46,302 bases of DNA, taken from positions 1 to 46,302 of the forward strand of contig CASEYR010000009.1 of NCBI GenBank assembly GCA_949292205.1. Reading direction: 5' to 3'. This stretch comes from an uncultured Alphaproteobacteria bacterium (GTDB taxonomy: Bacteria; Pseudomonadota; Alphaproteobacteria; CAAHEQ01; UBA3637). The notes under the pieces are model-generated. The model worked only from the letters and a program-made list of their open reading frames with translations, was not told the origin of the DNA and made no database searches. Below are positions 27,368 to 35,629 of the stretch, in pieces. Made by a program: the position numbers and the translations under genes. Position 1 is the first letter of the stretch. Each line of letters opens with the position of its first letter.

Positions 27368-27982
27368 ATGAAAAAATCGTTGAAATATCTGTTCATTATT
27401 TTTCTTATCCTTTTTTCGGCACTTTTTATTTTTTGTCGTGTTTTAGAGTATCAAATTATCAAAAAAACACCTGATTTCCTGAATGCTTCAATAACTCCTT
27501 TAGGAACCCTTACAACCGATGATATCAGCCGAGATTCAAGCTGTTTTTTTAAAGTATGTATTTGTCTTAACAATATAACACTTTATCGGTCCGACCATCC
27601 CAAGCAATCTTTGGGAGATTTAAAAATAATTATTCCACCAGCGTGGCCACCTTTTTTGCTCTTGACAACAAAATCCTCTGGTAATCCTTTTCGCTTGGAT
27701 GCAGACCTATTCTTTAATGAATTTCATATCCGAACATTACAAGGACAGTTCGGAAACTTTTCTTTTAATATAACCGGCAAAATCAATACCAAGCAAGAAA
27801 CGGGGCAGCTATTGGTTCAAACCATTGGACTTAAATCTTTTATTCAATCCATTCCAAATTTAAGTCTGCCAGATATGTTTTATTTAGTGATAAGTGATAA
27901 ACCGCAAACCATCACCTTAATCCCCAAGAACGATTTTTTAACAATACAAGGGATCCCGCTTATACCTCTTTTTAAAGAATAA
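27368..27982 (+). CDS. Membrane-anchored hypothetical protein
   Basis: 204 residues: Lys-rich start MKKSLKYL then a TM helix (about 7-25, IIFLILFSALFIFC), and an otherwise beta-rich extracytoplasmic domain with many Phe and Ile residues and two Cys (SSCFFKVCICLNN). General plan resembles small periplasmic AsmA/DUF2125-like proteins, but no motif confirms this. The start lacks a clear Shine-Dalgarno; an upstream alternative start (27332) would add 12 residues. It is the only plus-strand gene between tRNA-Ala and MscS. Confidence 0.55.
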   Translation: MKKSLKYLFIIFLILFSALFIFCRVLEYQIIKKTPDFLNASITPLGTLTTDDISRDSSCFFKVCICLNNITLYRSDHPKQSLGDLKIIIPPAWPPFLLLTTKSSGNPFRLDADLFFNEFHIRTLQGQFGNFSFNITGKINTKQETGQLLVQTIGLKSFIQSIPNLSLPDMFYLVISDKPQTITLIPKNDFLTIQGIPLIPLFKE

Positions 27983-27991
27983 GATAAAAAG

Positions 27992-28291
27992 TTAACGACA
28001 TTTGTAAAAAGCCGTACTAGGTGTTACCAAACGGCAATTGAAATAAGTAATACCATCTGGAACGGCTTTTTTACCCTGTTTAGCACATTCGGCTTCAGCC
28101 AACTTTAAAACATCGGAAGAATCATCCCACCAAGCATTATAGCAAACTGCTATTCTGTCAGGGCGAGATTGTCCAACAGGCTCTGTTTGCCCCGCCTCTC
28201 TTCTTGCATCAACAAACGGACGCACTTCGGCACAACCACTGATAAGGATAAAAAGAACAAACAAGATTGTCTTCTTAACGACGTTTTTCAT
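27992..28291 (-). CDS. Small Cys-containing lipoprotein
   Basis: 99 residues, lipoprotein signal MKNVVKKTILFVLFILISGC. The mature part has CYNAWWDDSSDVLKLAEAEC and FNCRLV...FYKCR; the CYNxWWDD...AEAEC pattern looks conserved, but I cannot name the family. The start at 28291 overlaps the end of mscS by 17 nt and has AAGGAGG, so translation is coupled to the channel gene. Role unknown. Confidence 0.7.
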   Translation of the reverse strand: MKNVVKKTILFVLFILISGCAEVRPFVDARREAGQTEPVGQSRPDRIAVCYNAWWDDSSDVLKLAEAECAKQGKKAVPDGITYFNCRLVTPSTAFYKCR

Positions 28292-29273
28292 TATCAACCT
28301 CCTTGTCGACACGAACTATACGTTGAGGTAGTGAAATTTCTATTCCCGCGGCCTTAAAAGCTTTAAATATGGCAAACATCAATTGACTTTGAATACTTCC
28401 CTTGTTCATCACATCATTCGTAATACCACGCAATTCAAAGTTGATACCAGTCACACCAAAAGATGTAATCCAGACATATGGCTTTGGATTTTTCAACAAC
28501 CCCTTTTCCCTTGATGCAACTTTCAACAAAATATCCTTCACTTCATTCAAATCAGCTTCATAAGAAACAGAAACGGCAACAATCACACGTCCATACATAT
28601 CATTATGAGTCCAATTCAAAACATTACTTGATAGAATATCTGCATTTGGAATTAAAACGCTGGCTCGATCAAAAGTTTCCAGCTCTGTCGAACGAATACG
28701 GATATTTTTCACAATACCTTCCTGTCCGTTGATAACGACCCAGTCCCCTTCTTTAATTGGGCGTTCAAACAAAATCAGCACCCCTGATACAAAGTTATTC
28801 ACCACATTTTGTAATCCGAAACCGATACCAACCGACAAAGCCCCGAAAACAATAGCCAAGTTTTTCAAATTAATGCCGATGATGGACAAGGTCATTAAAC
28901 CGATAAAAAACCATCCAATATATCCGACCAATGAAACGACAGCATGTCGAGAACCAACATCAAGCGAAACATGAGATAATATCTTTCTATCTAAAAATGA
29001 TTTCAATTTGCGAATCAGATAGGCAGAGAACAAAAAGAAAAGAACAGCTTGAAAAAGTGATTCAAAAGTAATTTTAAAGCCTGAATCTCCCGAATAATTT
29101 CGCAACCCACCCCATATTTTATCCAAAACATCCGGATAAACATATAAATATAAAGCCAAAAAAACAGCAATTATAGCCAGCATATATCGGTTTATAAAAT
29201 GGTAGAGATACCTCCACTTAGAAACGACACCCTCACCCATCGTTGCACAAGGCATCGAATTCTTCCGCGCCAT
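28275..29273 (-). CDS. Small-conductance mechanosensitive channel (MscS family)
   Basis: 332 residues. TM helices at about 35-50, 75-95, 110-135 and the pore-lining segment LAIVFGALSVGIGFGLQNVVNNFVSG (quoted in parts: GALSVGIGFGLQ, VVNNFVSG), then the beta domain with FERPIKEGDWVVINGQEG and RSTELETFDRASVLIPNA. MscS channels release solutes on hypo-osmotic shock. ATG at 29273 has AAGGGGGA close upstream. Confidence 0.93.
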   Translation of the reverse strand: MARKNSMPCATMGEGVVSKWRYLYHFINRYMLAIIAVFLALYLYVYPDVLDKIWGGLRNYSGDSGFKITFESLFQAVLFFLFSAYLIRKLKSFLDRKILSHVSLDVGSRHAVVSLVGYIGWFFIGLMTLSIIGINLKNLAIVFGALSVGIGFGLQNVVNNFVSGVLILFERPIKEGDWVVINGQEGIVKNIRIRSTELETFDRASVLIPNADILSSNVLNWTHNDMYGRVIVAVSVSYEADLNEVKDILLKVASREKGLLKNPKPYVWITSFGVTGINFELRGITNDVMNKGSIQSQLMFAIFKAFKAAGIEISLPQRIVRVDKEVDNEKRR

Positions 29274-29293
29274 CACTCCCCCTTCATAAAAAA

Positions 29294-29824
29294 TTAACCA
29301 ACATCTGCTTTCACGGAATCAGACTTATTCTTTAAAATGGATTCCAATCGTGTTGTTGCTTCGGTTTCGTTAATATCATTGACGATGGCATACTCCGAAG
29401 CAAAGCGTCCCAAAGCTTGTTCATAAATCTGGCGTTCACTATACGTTTGCTCGGAAACCGCCGGATTTTTATACAAATCCCGCAAAACCTCAGCAACAGC
29501 GACCGGATCTCCCGAGTTAATTTTTGTTGCATATTCTTGGGATCGTTTACTCCACTGAGCCCGCTTAGCCTTTGCCTTCCCCTGTAAGGTATGAATAGCG
29601 ACATCCATCATCGCCGGTGTTGCCACTTGACGCAAACCGCTCTTCTGGGCATTTGCCAAGGGTATACGCAGCATCATTTTATCTTTGGTAAAGTTAATAG
29701 CAATTAAATCCAAACTCTGACCGGCAACAGCTGTTTTTTGAATCTCGGTCACTTGCCCGACACCATGAGCCGGATAAACAACGAAATCTCCAGGATTAAA
29801 TGTGTAGTCTTTAGACATATTCAT
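29294..29824 (-). CDS. CarD/CdnL-family RNA polymerase-binding regulator
   Basis: 176 residues: N-terminal CarD_CdnL_TRCF Tudor-like domain (NPGDFVVYPAHGVGQVTEIQ, then KMMLRIPLANA) that binds the RNA polymerase beta subunit, and a helical C-terminal domain (about 70-160, with RSQEYATKINSGDPVAVAEV and ARFASEYA-like helices). CdnL-type proteins stabilise open complexes at rRNA and growth promoters in Alphaproteobacteria. AAAGGAG precedes the ATG. Confidence 0.93.
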   Translation of the reverse strand: MNMSKDYTFNPGDFVVYPAHGVGQVTEIQKTAVAGQSLDLIAINFTKDKMMLRIPLANAQKSGLRQVATPAMMDVAIHTLQGKAKAKRAQWSKRSQEYATKINSGDPVAVAEVLRDLYKNPAVSEQTYSERQIYEQALGRFASEYAIVNDINETEATTRLESILKNKSDSVKADVG

Positions 29825-29960
29825 GTTCTCCTTTTGTTAATGACAGAAGGGATTATATCACACTTTTTCCATTTTTAGAAGCCCTAAAATACACTTTTTT
29901 CGTATTATTCTCTAAAAAAATACACTCTTATGAGAAGGATACATTTTTCAAAAAAAAGTC

Positions 29961-29989
29961 TTGCTTTTTGTTTGTTTTTTTTGTATGAT
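29961..29989 (+). promoter_or_regulatory. tRNA-Ile2 promoter
   Basis: TTGCTT (29961-29966), 17-nt T-rich spacer, TATGAT (29984-29989), 12 nt before the tRNA 5' end. Confidence 0.6.
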
Positions 29990-30001
29990 GATTCGACATG
30001 G

Positions 30002-30078
30002 GGGCCTGTAGCTCAGTTGGTTAGAGCTGTCCGCTCATAACGGATAGGTCGTGGGTTCAAGTCCTACCGGGCCCACCA
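30002..30078 (+). tRNA. tRNA with CAT anticodon, probably tRNA-Ile2 (lysidine type)
   Basis: 77 nt with encoded CCA: acceptor GGGCCTG / CGGGCCC, anticodon loop CTCATAA, T-loop TTCAAGT. The G1-C72 acceptor and GGGCC start resemble alphaproteobacterial tRNA-Ile2, whose C34 is converted to lysidine by TilS; elongator tRNA-Met is the alternative. It is not the initiator, which has an unpaired 1-72 end. Confidence 0.9.
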
Positions 30079-30081
30079 AAC

Positions 30082-30106
30082 ACCTCGTTTCAAGCGAGGT
30101 TTTTTC
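30082..30106 (+). terminator. tRNA-Ile2 terminator
   Basis: ACCTCG (30082-30087) pairs with CGAGGT (30095-30100), followed by a T run, 3 nt after the CCA end. Confidence 0.85.
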
Positions 30107-30288
30107 ATATTTGCCCCTTCAAACACTACAATTATAATGTTAATTTATCCGTTTTTTATAACCAACACTCATCTTATAAAATCATATTTTGATAAGATAT
30201 AAATAGATTAAGATATTGTTTAGACATATAACCTTGCATATCGTATATAAAAGAGTTAATCTATCTTCGTATAATCAATGGAGATAAA

Positions 30289-30873
30289 ATGAAAAAATTG
30301 ATTTACTTGACAACAAATCCGCATAAAGCAGAAGAAGTTAATCATTTTTTAATTAAAAAATACGGTTTTGGCATTGAGATTATGAATCCTTCTTTTGAGG
30401 TTTTGGAAATTCAAGCTAAAACATGTGCCGAAGTAGCTGCCTTTAGCGCCAAATATGCCGCAGAGAAGTTAGGGAATCCCGTATTAAAATCTGACAGTGG
30501 TTTATATATTGATGCTTTAGGAGGACTTCCCGGTCCTTATAACGCCTACTTCGACAAACAAATCGGCATTGATCTGTTTTTAAAAATGATGACTCCAATT
30601 GAAAATCGACAGGCTCGATTAGAACATTGCTTTGCTTATTGTGAACCAAACAAAGAGCCTGTCATCTTCTCGGGAAGCAGCACAGGAACTATTGCCTTTG
30701 AAGCACGAGGACATAGAGGACGTTGGCATGACAAATTCTATATTCCGGACGGAGAAAGTAAAACTTTGAGCGAGCTACGCGAGTTGGATTATGCCCATGA
30801 AGCTAAGTTCTGGGGAAATGCATTAGATGATTTTGCTCAATGGTATAAAAAAATCAATAATCGGAAAGAGTGA
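30289..30873 (+). CDS. HAM1/RdgB-like non-canonical purine NTP pyrophosphatase
   Basis: 194 residues. Family motifs: YLTTNPHKAEEV at the N-terminus (nucleotide loop), LKSDSGLYIDALGGLPGPYN (the DSGL substrate motif) and GSSTGTI. The usual GFGYDPIF loop is replaced by GRWHDKFYIPDG, and the C-terminal helix carries EAKFWGNALDDF. Relatives hydrolyse dITP/XTP to keep them out of nucleic acids. The altered loop makes specificity uncertain. GGAG precedes the ATG. Confidence 0.82.
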   Translation: MKKLIYLTTNPHKAEEVNHFLIKKYGFGIEIMNPSFEVLEIQAKTCAEVAAFSAKYAAEKLGNPVLKSDSGLYIDALGGLPGPYNAYFDKQIGIDLFLKMMTPIENRQARLEHCFAYCEPNKEPVIFSGSSTGTIAFEARGHRGRWHDKFYIPDGESKTLSELRELDYAHEAKFWGNALDDFAQWYKKINNRKE

Positions 30874-30910
30874 AATAAAACTTTTAAAAATCCAGCCTCA
30901 AAAAGCAACA

Positions 30911-31792
30911 TCATTTTAAATTTAACGAGTTCAACTCCTTTAAAATTTGTCTCATTCTTAGAATCTGTTTTTGCCATTGATTCGGCATTTTCTTTTTCAT
31001 TTCGGGATTCTCTATAAAATATTGAACACAGAACAAACTATCAGCTTTATCAAGTGCTTCTAAATAGTGCAAATCTATTTTAAAATCACTCAACTTTTCA
31101 TAAAAAGATATAACTTTTTCCAACAAAGATAGGTATTGTGGGTGATAGAGCGTACGAAAATCCCAAGCACGATCACCCAAACAAGCATTAGCAAAATCAA
31201 AAACACCCATCAGATGATGATGATCATCAACCAAAGAATTTGCTTCCCAAAAATCCTTATGAAGCAATACGGGATCCGTTTTTAAAGAATATGTATCATA
31301 ACAAAAATCATAAATTTTATTCACATCAGATTCAGAAAAGATACTCTTTAAATCAGAATACATTACCTCACGCGGACATAACGAATAACTTTTCAGATCT
31401 TTTTCAGGGATAGCGTCAATAATATCGGATACGGGAATTTGATGTAGTTCGTAAAAAAAGTTGGCAATCTCATAACAAAAATCATTTTGAACTTGCTCAG
31501 ATAACGCATTGTATGTCTTAATACTCCAAGATTTTCCTGTTATTTTTGTATGAATAGCATATGTCAACTCCCCTTCCACAAGATAAGGATGAGGTATTTG
31601 AACACTCAACTTTCCCTGTAAAAAGTCCAAGAGTTTAACCTCTTTTTTATATTGTTCAATGTTTACTTTGGGAATACGTATAATTTTGTCATTTACACAA
31701 AAGGCAATACTGCTCCACCCCTCCCCTATGCATTGAACACAAGCATCCGGAAATTGATGTTGAAGCCTTTCTTTAAGTTCTGATATTGTCAA
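30911..31792 (-). CDS. Aminoglycoside phosphotransferase (APH) family kinase
   Basis: 293 residues with a protein-kinase-like fold: nucleotide loop IGEGWSSIAFCVNDKIIRIP, catalytic loop LLHKDFWEANSLVDD (Asp and Asn of HxDxxxxN), and metal-binding GVFDFANACLGDRAWDF. APH relatives phosphorylate aminoglycosides, macrolides, choline, homoserine or fructosamines; the substrate cannot be inferred, and resistance is not implied. No clear Shine-Dalgarno. Lies in a run of small-molecule-modifying genes on the minus strand. Confidence 0.8.
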   Translation of the reverse strand: MTISELKERLQHQFPDACVQCIGEGWSSIAFCVNDKIIRIPKVNIEQYKKEVKLLDFLQGKLSVQIPHPYLVEGELTYAIHTKITGKSWSIKTYNALSEQVQNDFCYEIANFFYELHQIPVSDIIDAIPEKDLKSYSLCPREVMYSDLKSIFSESDVNKIYDFCYDTYSLKTDPVLLHKDFWEANSLVDDHHHLMGVFDFANACLGDRAWDFRTLYHPQYLSLLEKVISFYEKLSDFKIDLHYLEALDKADSLFCVQYFIENPEMKKKMPNQWQKQILRMRQILKELNSLNLK

Positions 31793-31867
31793 TCCCTACT
31801 CCTTTATATAAGCTCTCATAAACATTTATAGTTCTTTTCTAAATTGAACAATTTAATGTAAGACGTA

Positions 31868-31987
31868 TCAGCCCCTTGTGTCTACCTCTTCTAAATCATA
31901 GCAAGGAATATCTAACTTCTGCGCCAACCTTTTTGCATAAGTTGTCTTACCACTTCCGGGGCCACCCGTAATATAGAGTTTTGTCAT
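31868..31987 (-). pseudogene. Truncated P-loop nucleoside-kinase-like gene
   Basis: 39 codons beginning MTKLYITGGPGSGKTTYAK and ending at TGA (31868). The Walker A GGPGSGKTT and following helix match adenylate-kinase-like/AAA_17 P-loop proteins of about 165-200 residues, but the frame stops after the second strand (YDLEEVDTRG). No continuation was recognised in the next 70 bp, so the rest seems deleted. It starts 3 nt after the Nudix stop, so it was probably the next gene in that operon. Confidence 0.65.
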
Positions 31988-31990
31988 AAT

Positions 31991-32404
31991 TTAATCCTTA
32001 CTTAAAAAGTATTGTCCTCTTTCAATTGCCCGTATTTCCGACAAACAATCAGGATAGATATCTTGATGATTAAGCGGTAAAAATACAGCTTCGGAATGCT
32101 TATTGGGCTCATTATTTTGAATTACTCCCTCATAATGAGTAATTTCAAAAAAGAAATTAATATGCGTTTTACCAGACTCAACAAGCCTAAAAATAAAATC
32201 ATCCGGTGTAACTTGAATATTTAATTCCTCTTTTAGCTCTCGTACAGCCGCTTGCAATACAGGCTCCCCTTTATTCACATGTCCACCCGGAAACATATAA
32301 TATCCGTCTCCGGCATTTGTATGCTCTCTTTTTAAAAAGAGGAACTCATCATTTTTTTTAATAATAAAAACAACTGCTACTTTCTTAATTTCATACTCCG
32401 TCAT
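31991..32404 (-). CDS. Nudix hydrolase
   Basis: 137 residues with a nearly canonical Nudix box (GHVNKGE, seven residues, then RELKEELNI; Asn replaces the usual late Gly). It hydrolyses a nucleoside diphosphate linked to another moiety; substrate unknown. N-terminal strand KKVAVVFIIKKNDEFLFLKR is typical. Sits 8 nt after a GNAT gene and 3 nt before the truncated kinase gene, so these are probably co-transcribed. Confidence 0.88.
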   Translation of the reverse strand: MTEYEIKKVAVVFIIKKNDEFLFLKREHTNAGDGYYMFPGGHVNKGEPVLQAAVRELKEELNIQVTPDDFIFRLVESGKTHINFFFEITHYEGVIQNNEPNKHSEAVFLPLNHQDIYPDCLSEIRAIERGQYFLSKD

Positions 32405-32412
32405 AAAAATCC

Positions 32413-32811
32413 CTATTTTTTCAAACGCATCGCATTAGATATTTTTTGAAACCCAAATTTGCTGTAAAAACTATCCAACCCTTTATTATTGATATCATAA
32501 AACAAACTAACCGTTGCAAATTGATTTGCTTGAACGTATTTCAAAATCTCCCTCATAAGAAGAGTACCAATTCCTTTTTTTTGATACTTCGGATGTACAA
32601 TCACATCATAAATCATACACATTTCAGAATCATCTACACACCTAGCAAAACCAAGCACTTTTTTATTTTCCATCACCTGAACCATAAAGGTAGATTGCTT
32701 TTTAATCATAGACCATTGCTCGGGACGATAGTTTCCCCAATTCAATAATCGATGAATTTCATCAATATCCTTCGTATGTATCTTTTTTCCCAATTGAATA
32801 CGATAAGACAT
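32413..32811 (-). CDS. GNAT acetyltransferase
   Basis: 132 residues from the ATG at 32811, set by AAAGGAG. The acetyl-CoA-binding core is VIVHPKYQKKGIGTLLM (Q/RxxGxG/A), followed by the FYSKFGFQK beta-bulge region. Acceptor unknown. The longer frame upstream runs into the next GNAT gene and lacks a ribosome site. Adjacent to a second, unrelated GNAT gene with a 1-nt gap. Confidence 0.85.
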   Translation of the reverse strand: MSYRIQLGKKIHTKDIDEIHRLLNWGNYRPEQWSMIKKQSTFMVQVMENKKVLGFARCVDDSEMCMIYDVIVHPKYQKKGIGTLLMREILKYVQANQFATVSLFYDINNKGLDSFYSKFGFQKISNAMRLKK

Positions 32812-32812
32812 T

Positions 32813-33340
32813 TTATTCTCCTTTAATTTTAGAGAAAATGGCAACGCCATCAAAATGTTCATCTATACATTCATATTCGCGCATAACACCATCCAAATGG
32901 TATCCAAGTCTTTTAGCAACAGCAACAGAGGGTAGATTTGTTTCATTACAAAAAATTTCCACCCGATGCCCACCATTTTTCCAAAAAACCTTTGTCAAAG
33001 CAGTTAATGCTTTTGAAATATACCCATATCCAGTGTATTTTTTATCCAGAAAATAACTCATTTCACCGACCAACCCGCCTGGTCTAATCTTGATGCCAAC
33101 ACACCCCATCAATTGACTACCATGAAAAAGAAAGTAACTATACTGCTCTCCCTTATCCCATTTTTCTAAAGCATTTTTCAAATAAATTTCAGCTTTAGAA
33201 ACATCGATCAGTGTTTTTGTAAAATAAATGTATTTGAACTCCTGCTGATTTTCAGAAACCAACAAAGACAAAGCCAGAGCAAACTCACTGTTTGGCTTAA
33301 CAAGATCGAAATTTTCACAGTCTATTTTATCCGGAAACAC
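32813..33340 (-). CDS. RimJ/RimL-type GNAT acetyltransferase
   Basis: 175 residues, GTG start at 33340 with AAGGAGG upstream. YFLDKKYTGYGYISKALTAL provides the acetyl-CoA loop, and NLPSVAVAKRLGYHLDGVMR is the characteristic C-terminal motif of RimJ/RimL relatives that acetylate protein N-termini or small molecules. Substrate unknown. It is the first gene of the minus-strand GNAT-GNAT-Nudix run. Confidence 0.85.
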   Translation of the reverse strand: MFPDKIDCENFDLVKPNSEFALALSLLVSENQQEFKYIYFTKTLIDVSKAEIYLKNALEKWDKGEQYSYFLFHGSQLMGCVGIKIRPGGLVGEMSYFLDKKYTGYGYISKALTALTKVFWKNGGHRVEIFCNETNLPSVAVAKRLGYHLDGVMREYECIDEHFDGVAIFSKIKGE

Positions 33341-33451
33341 AGTTATTTTTCCTCCTTAATCAATAAGATATCCAAATTTTTAATAAAACACAAGACAAAA
33401 ACGATATCTTACTAAAAAATGTATTTAATATTGAAACAGAAAAAGGAAATA

Positions 33452-34027
33452 TTAGAGTGTAATTAATTCAAATTTTTTAGATTTAGATAAATCTAATTTG
33501 AAGATATCTGTATTGTTTATTTTTAAAAATTTGTAGGTAGCAGCATATTTTTCTTGATCAAATTTTTGCGGATTTTCTGTATAATACATCATCATCCGCA
33601 TGGAACCACCATGGGTTACAAGCAAAATATGTTCATCCATATTTAGCTGACTCAACAAACTTCCAACACGATTAAAAACTGACGACATTGATTCTGCATG
33701 CAGTTGATGAGGCGCATTATCAAAAAGACACCAAGTTTCTTGAGTAATCATACTTCCCAAAACTCCTTCCAAATCACCATAGTTAACCTCGCGTAGCCGG
33801 ATATCTCTTATCAACGGAGCATTCCGTTTACGGTTGATGATTTGAGCCGTTTCAAAAGCTCTTAATAAATCAGAGGAAATAATTTTATCAATTTTCAAAC
33901 ACGTCATTTTTTCTGCCAGTATCTCTGCCTGCTTTCTACCAACGTCATTCAAAGGAATATCCATATGACCTTGCGTTCTATGTACAACATTCCAATCTGT
34001 CTGTCCGTGTCGAACAAGATATATCAT
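33452..34027 (-). CDS. Histidine phosphatase family protein
   Basis: 191 residues. LVRHGQTDWN carries the phosphoacceptor His and Arg, REVNYGDLEG the catalytic Glu region, and LLVTHGGSMRMM the second His. Closest in style to small-molecule phosphatases such as CobC or phosphoglycerate-mutase-like enzymes; substrate unknown. GGAGG lies about 8 nt before the ATG, and its own promoter is at 34054-34082. Confidence 0.88.
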   Translation of the reverse strand: MIYLVRHGQTDWNVVHRTQGHMDIPLNDVGRKQAEILAEKMTCLKIDKIISSDLLRAFETAQIINRKRNAPLIRDIRLREVNYGDLEGVLGSMITQETWCLFDNAPHQLHAESMSSVFNRVGSLLSQLNMDEHILLVTHGGSMRMMMYYTENPQKFDQEKYAATYKFLKINNTDIFKLDLSKSKKFELITL

Positions 34028-34053
34028 AGAAAACCTCCAATTTTATTAGCAAT

Positions 34054-34082
34054 AGTTTAACTTTAAAAACAATCCAAGTCAA
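34054..34082 (-). promoter_or_regulatory. Promoter of the histidine phosphatase gene
   Basis: Minus-strand TTGACT (34077-34082), 17-nt spacer, TAAACT (34054-34059), in the 67-nt gap after the acetyltransferase gene; this makes the phosphatase a separate unit from the glycan operon. Confidence 0.6.
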
Positions 34083-34094
34083 CCTCATCAATGT

Positions 34095-34577
34095 CTAGTC
34101 TTGACCACTTTCGCTTATCGTCTTATTTAAACAAGTCTTTCTCTTTTGAATTAGCTGCTCAACGGTTCCTATGACTTTAGCCGGATTTCCCGCAACGACA
34201 CAACCGAAGGGAATATCATGAGTCACCACACTACCGGCTCCGACAATACAATTATCGGCAATATTAACGCCAGCCAAAATAATGGCTTGCCATCCAATAA
34301 AGCACTGATTACCTATAATTGTTTTTTTAAAATAGGTTTGATATCCATGTGTTGACAGTGCAGCATCGTGAGCCAAAATCGTACACCCTGTTAAAACACA
34401 TTTTGATCCAATACAAATTTTTGATCCTTGTGATGTATCCAAATGACAATTCCCATAAATCCATGTTTCATGTCCGATATCTAACCCTTTGAAACGGTAT
34501 TTCTGCGCATTGATCAGGGGATTCGGATATCTTTTTGCTTTCAAAAGCAATAAATATAGTAACTGATTTATCTTCAT
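34095..34577 (-). CDS. Hexapeptide-repeat acetyltransferase (LbH type)
   Basis: 160 residues. Left-handed beta-helix repeats run from about 35 to 140 (CIGSKCVLTGCTILAHDAAL; GNQCFIGWQAIILAGVNIAD; NCIVGAGSVVTHDIPFGCVV; AGNPAKVIG). The last block is the signature of maltose/serine O-acetyltransferase-like enzymes that act on sugars in glycan synthesis. Overlaps the GT4 gene by 4 nt (ATGA), so it is translationally coupled and probably decorates the same glycan. Confidence 0.88.
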   Translation of the reverse strand: MKINQLLYLLLLKAKRYPNPLINAQKYRFKGLDIGHETWIYGNCHLDTSQGSKICIGSKCVLTGCTILAHDAALSTHGYQTYFKKTIIGNQCFIGWQAIILAGVNIADNCIVGAGSVVTHDIPFGCVVAGNPAKVIGTVEQLIQKRKTCLNKTISESGQD

Positions 34578-35629
34578 TTTTCATCCATAAGTTCCAAAAC
34601 AGTTTTATGAAGAACTCTTTTTTGAATATCAATATGATAAAAATCCATAAAAGTTTTATGGCTTCTTTCAGATAACAAATGACGATAATCAGCATTCTGA
34701 ATCAGCAATCGTAATTTATTAAACAATCCGAAAGAATCATCTAAGGCCACAACTTCACCGCAACCAAGTTGAGAAACAACTTCAACCATACCGGGACACG
34801 ATGTAACCACAACCGGCTTTCTATAAGCACAGCTTTCAATCAAAGACAAAGGTAAGGCTTCGGATCTTGACGGAAAAGACATTATATCCACCTGATTAAA
34901 AAAAGCACCTTTATCCTGAACCCATCCCAAGAATGTAACACAATCTTGAATATCATATTGATGACACAATTCTTCATAAAGCAATCTCTGACTACCATCA
35001 CCGCCAATCAACAGATGAAACGATATCCGGTGCTTTTTCAATAACGAACATGCCCGTATTAAAAGATCGCATCCCTTTACAGACTCCAACCGTCCTAAAA
35101 AACCAATACAAGGAACTTCTTTATGATAGTTTGAAAAACTCCGAGAAATAGGATAGGCAACATTTGGGCACAAAATAATTTTACGTTCGTCAATTTTCCA
35201 ATACTCAATCAATCTCTTCTTCAAGTATTTGGTAATAGAAAGTATTTTATCCAGCCGATAAAACAAACGATTTCTATCGTTGTGCGTTGTTCCAACTAAC
35301 TTTATCTGTTTTCCGACAAGTAAACGAACCCATTTGGCAGAACAACAGAAAATTGCTCTGTTTCCATGCAACCATATTATATCCGGATGGAAGCGTTTTA
35401 TTTTCCAAACCAACAGAACCCAAAAAATAGGATTGTATAATTTCGGAGAACAAATCGTTTCAACCTGAGAAAAACCCCTTCTTTTAAATTCATCCTCCGA
35501 AGCAGACTTGTGAACACACAAAGCCTTGCTGACAAATCCAAGATCTTCAAAAATACAGGCATGTTGAATAAAGACATTTTCTAATCCGCCCCGCTTTTTT
35601 CCAAGCATCACATTCAAGATTCTAACCAT
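34574..35629 (-). CDS. Family 4 glycosyltransferase
   Basis: 351 residues, GT-B fold. N-terminal donor-independent half starts ILNVMLGKKRGGLENVF; the C-terminal half has GFLGRLESVKGCDLLIRA and the EX7E motif in SRSEALPLSLIESCAY. It transfers a sugar from a nucleotide donor with retention of configuration to a growing glycan. Overlaps the ParB-like gene upstream by 16 nt and the acetyltransferase downstream by 4 nt. Confidence 0.9.
   Translation of the reverse strand: MVRILNVMLGKKRGGLENVFIQHACIFEDLGFVSKALCVHKSASEDEFKRRGFSQVETICSPKLYNPIFWVLLVWKIKRFHPDIIWLHGNRAIFCCSAKWVRLLVGKQIKLVGTTHNDRNRLFYRLDKILSITKYLKKRLIEYWKIDERKIILCPNVAYPISRSFSNYHKEVPCIGFLGRLESVKGCDLLIRACSLLKKHRISFHLLIGGDGSQRLLYEELCHQYDIQDCVTFLGWVQDKGAFFNQVDIMSFPSRSEALPLSLIESCAYRKPVVVTSCPGMVEVVSQLGCGEVVALDDSFGLFNKLRLLIQNADYRHLLSERSHKTFMDFYHIDIQKRVLHKTVLELMDEK

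Noticed and set aside
30911-31792. Aminoglycoside resistance gene
   Set aside because: Only the APH fold motifs are visible; many family members act on metabolites, so resistance cannot be claimed.
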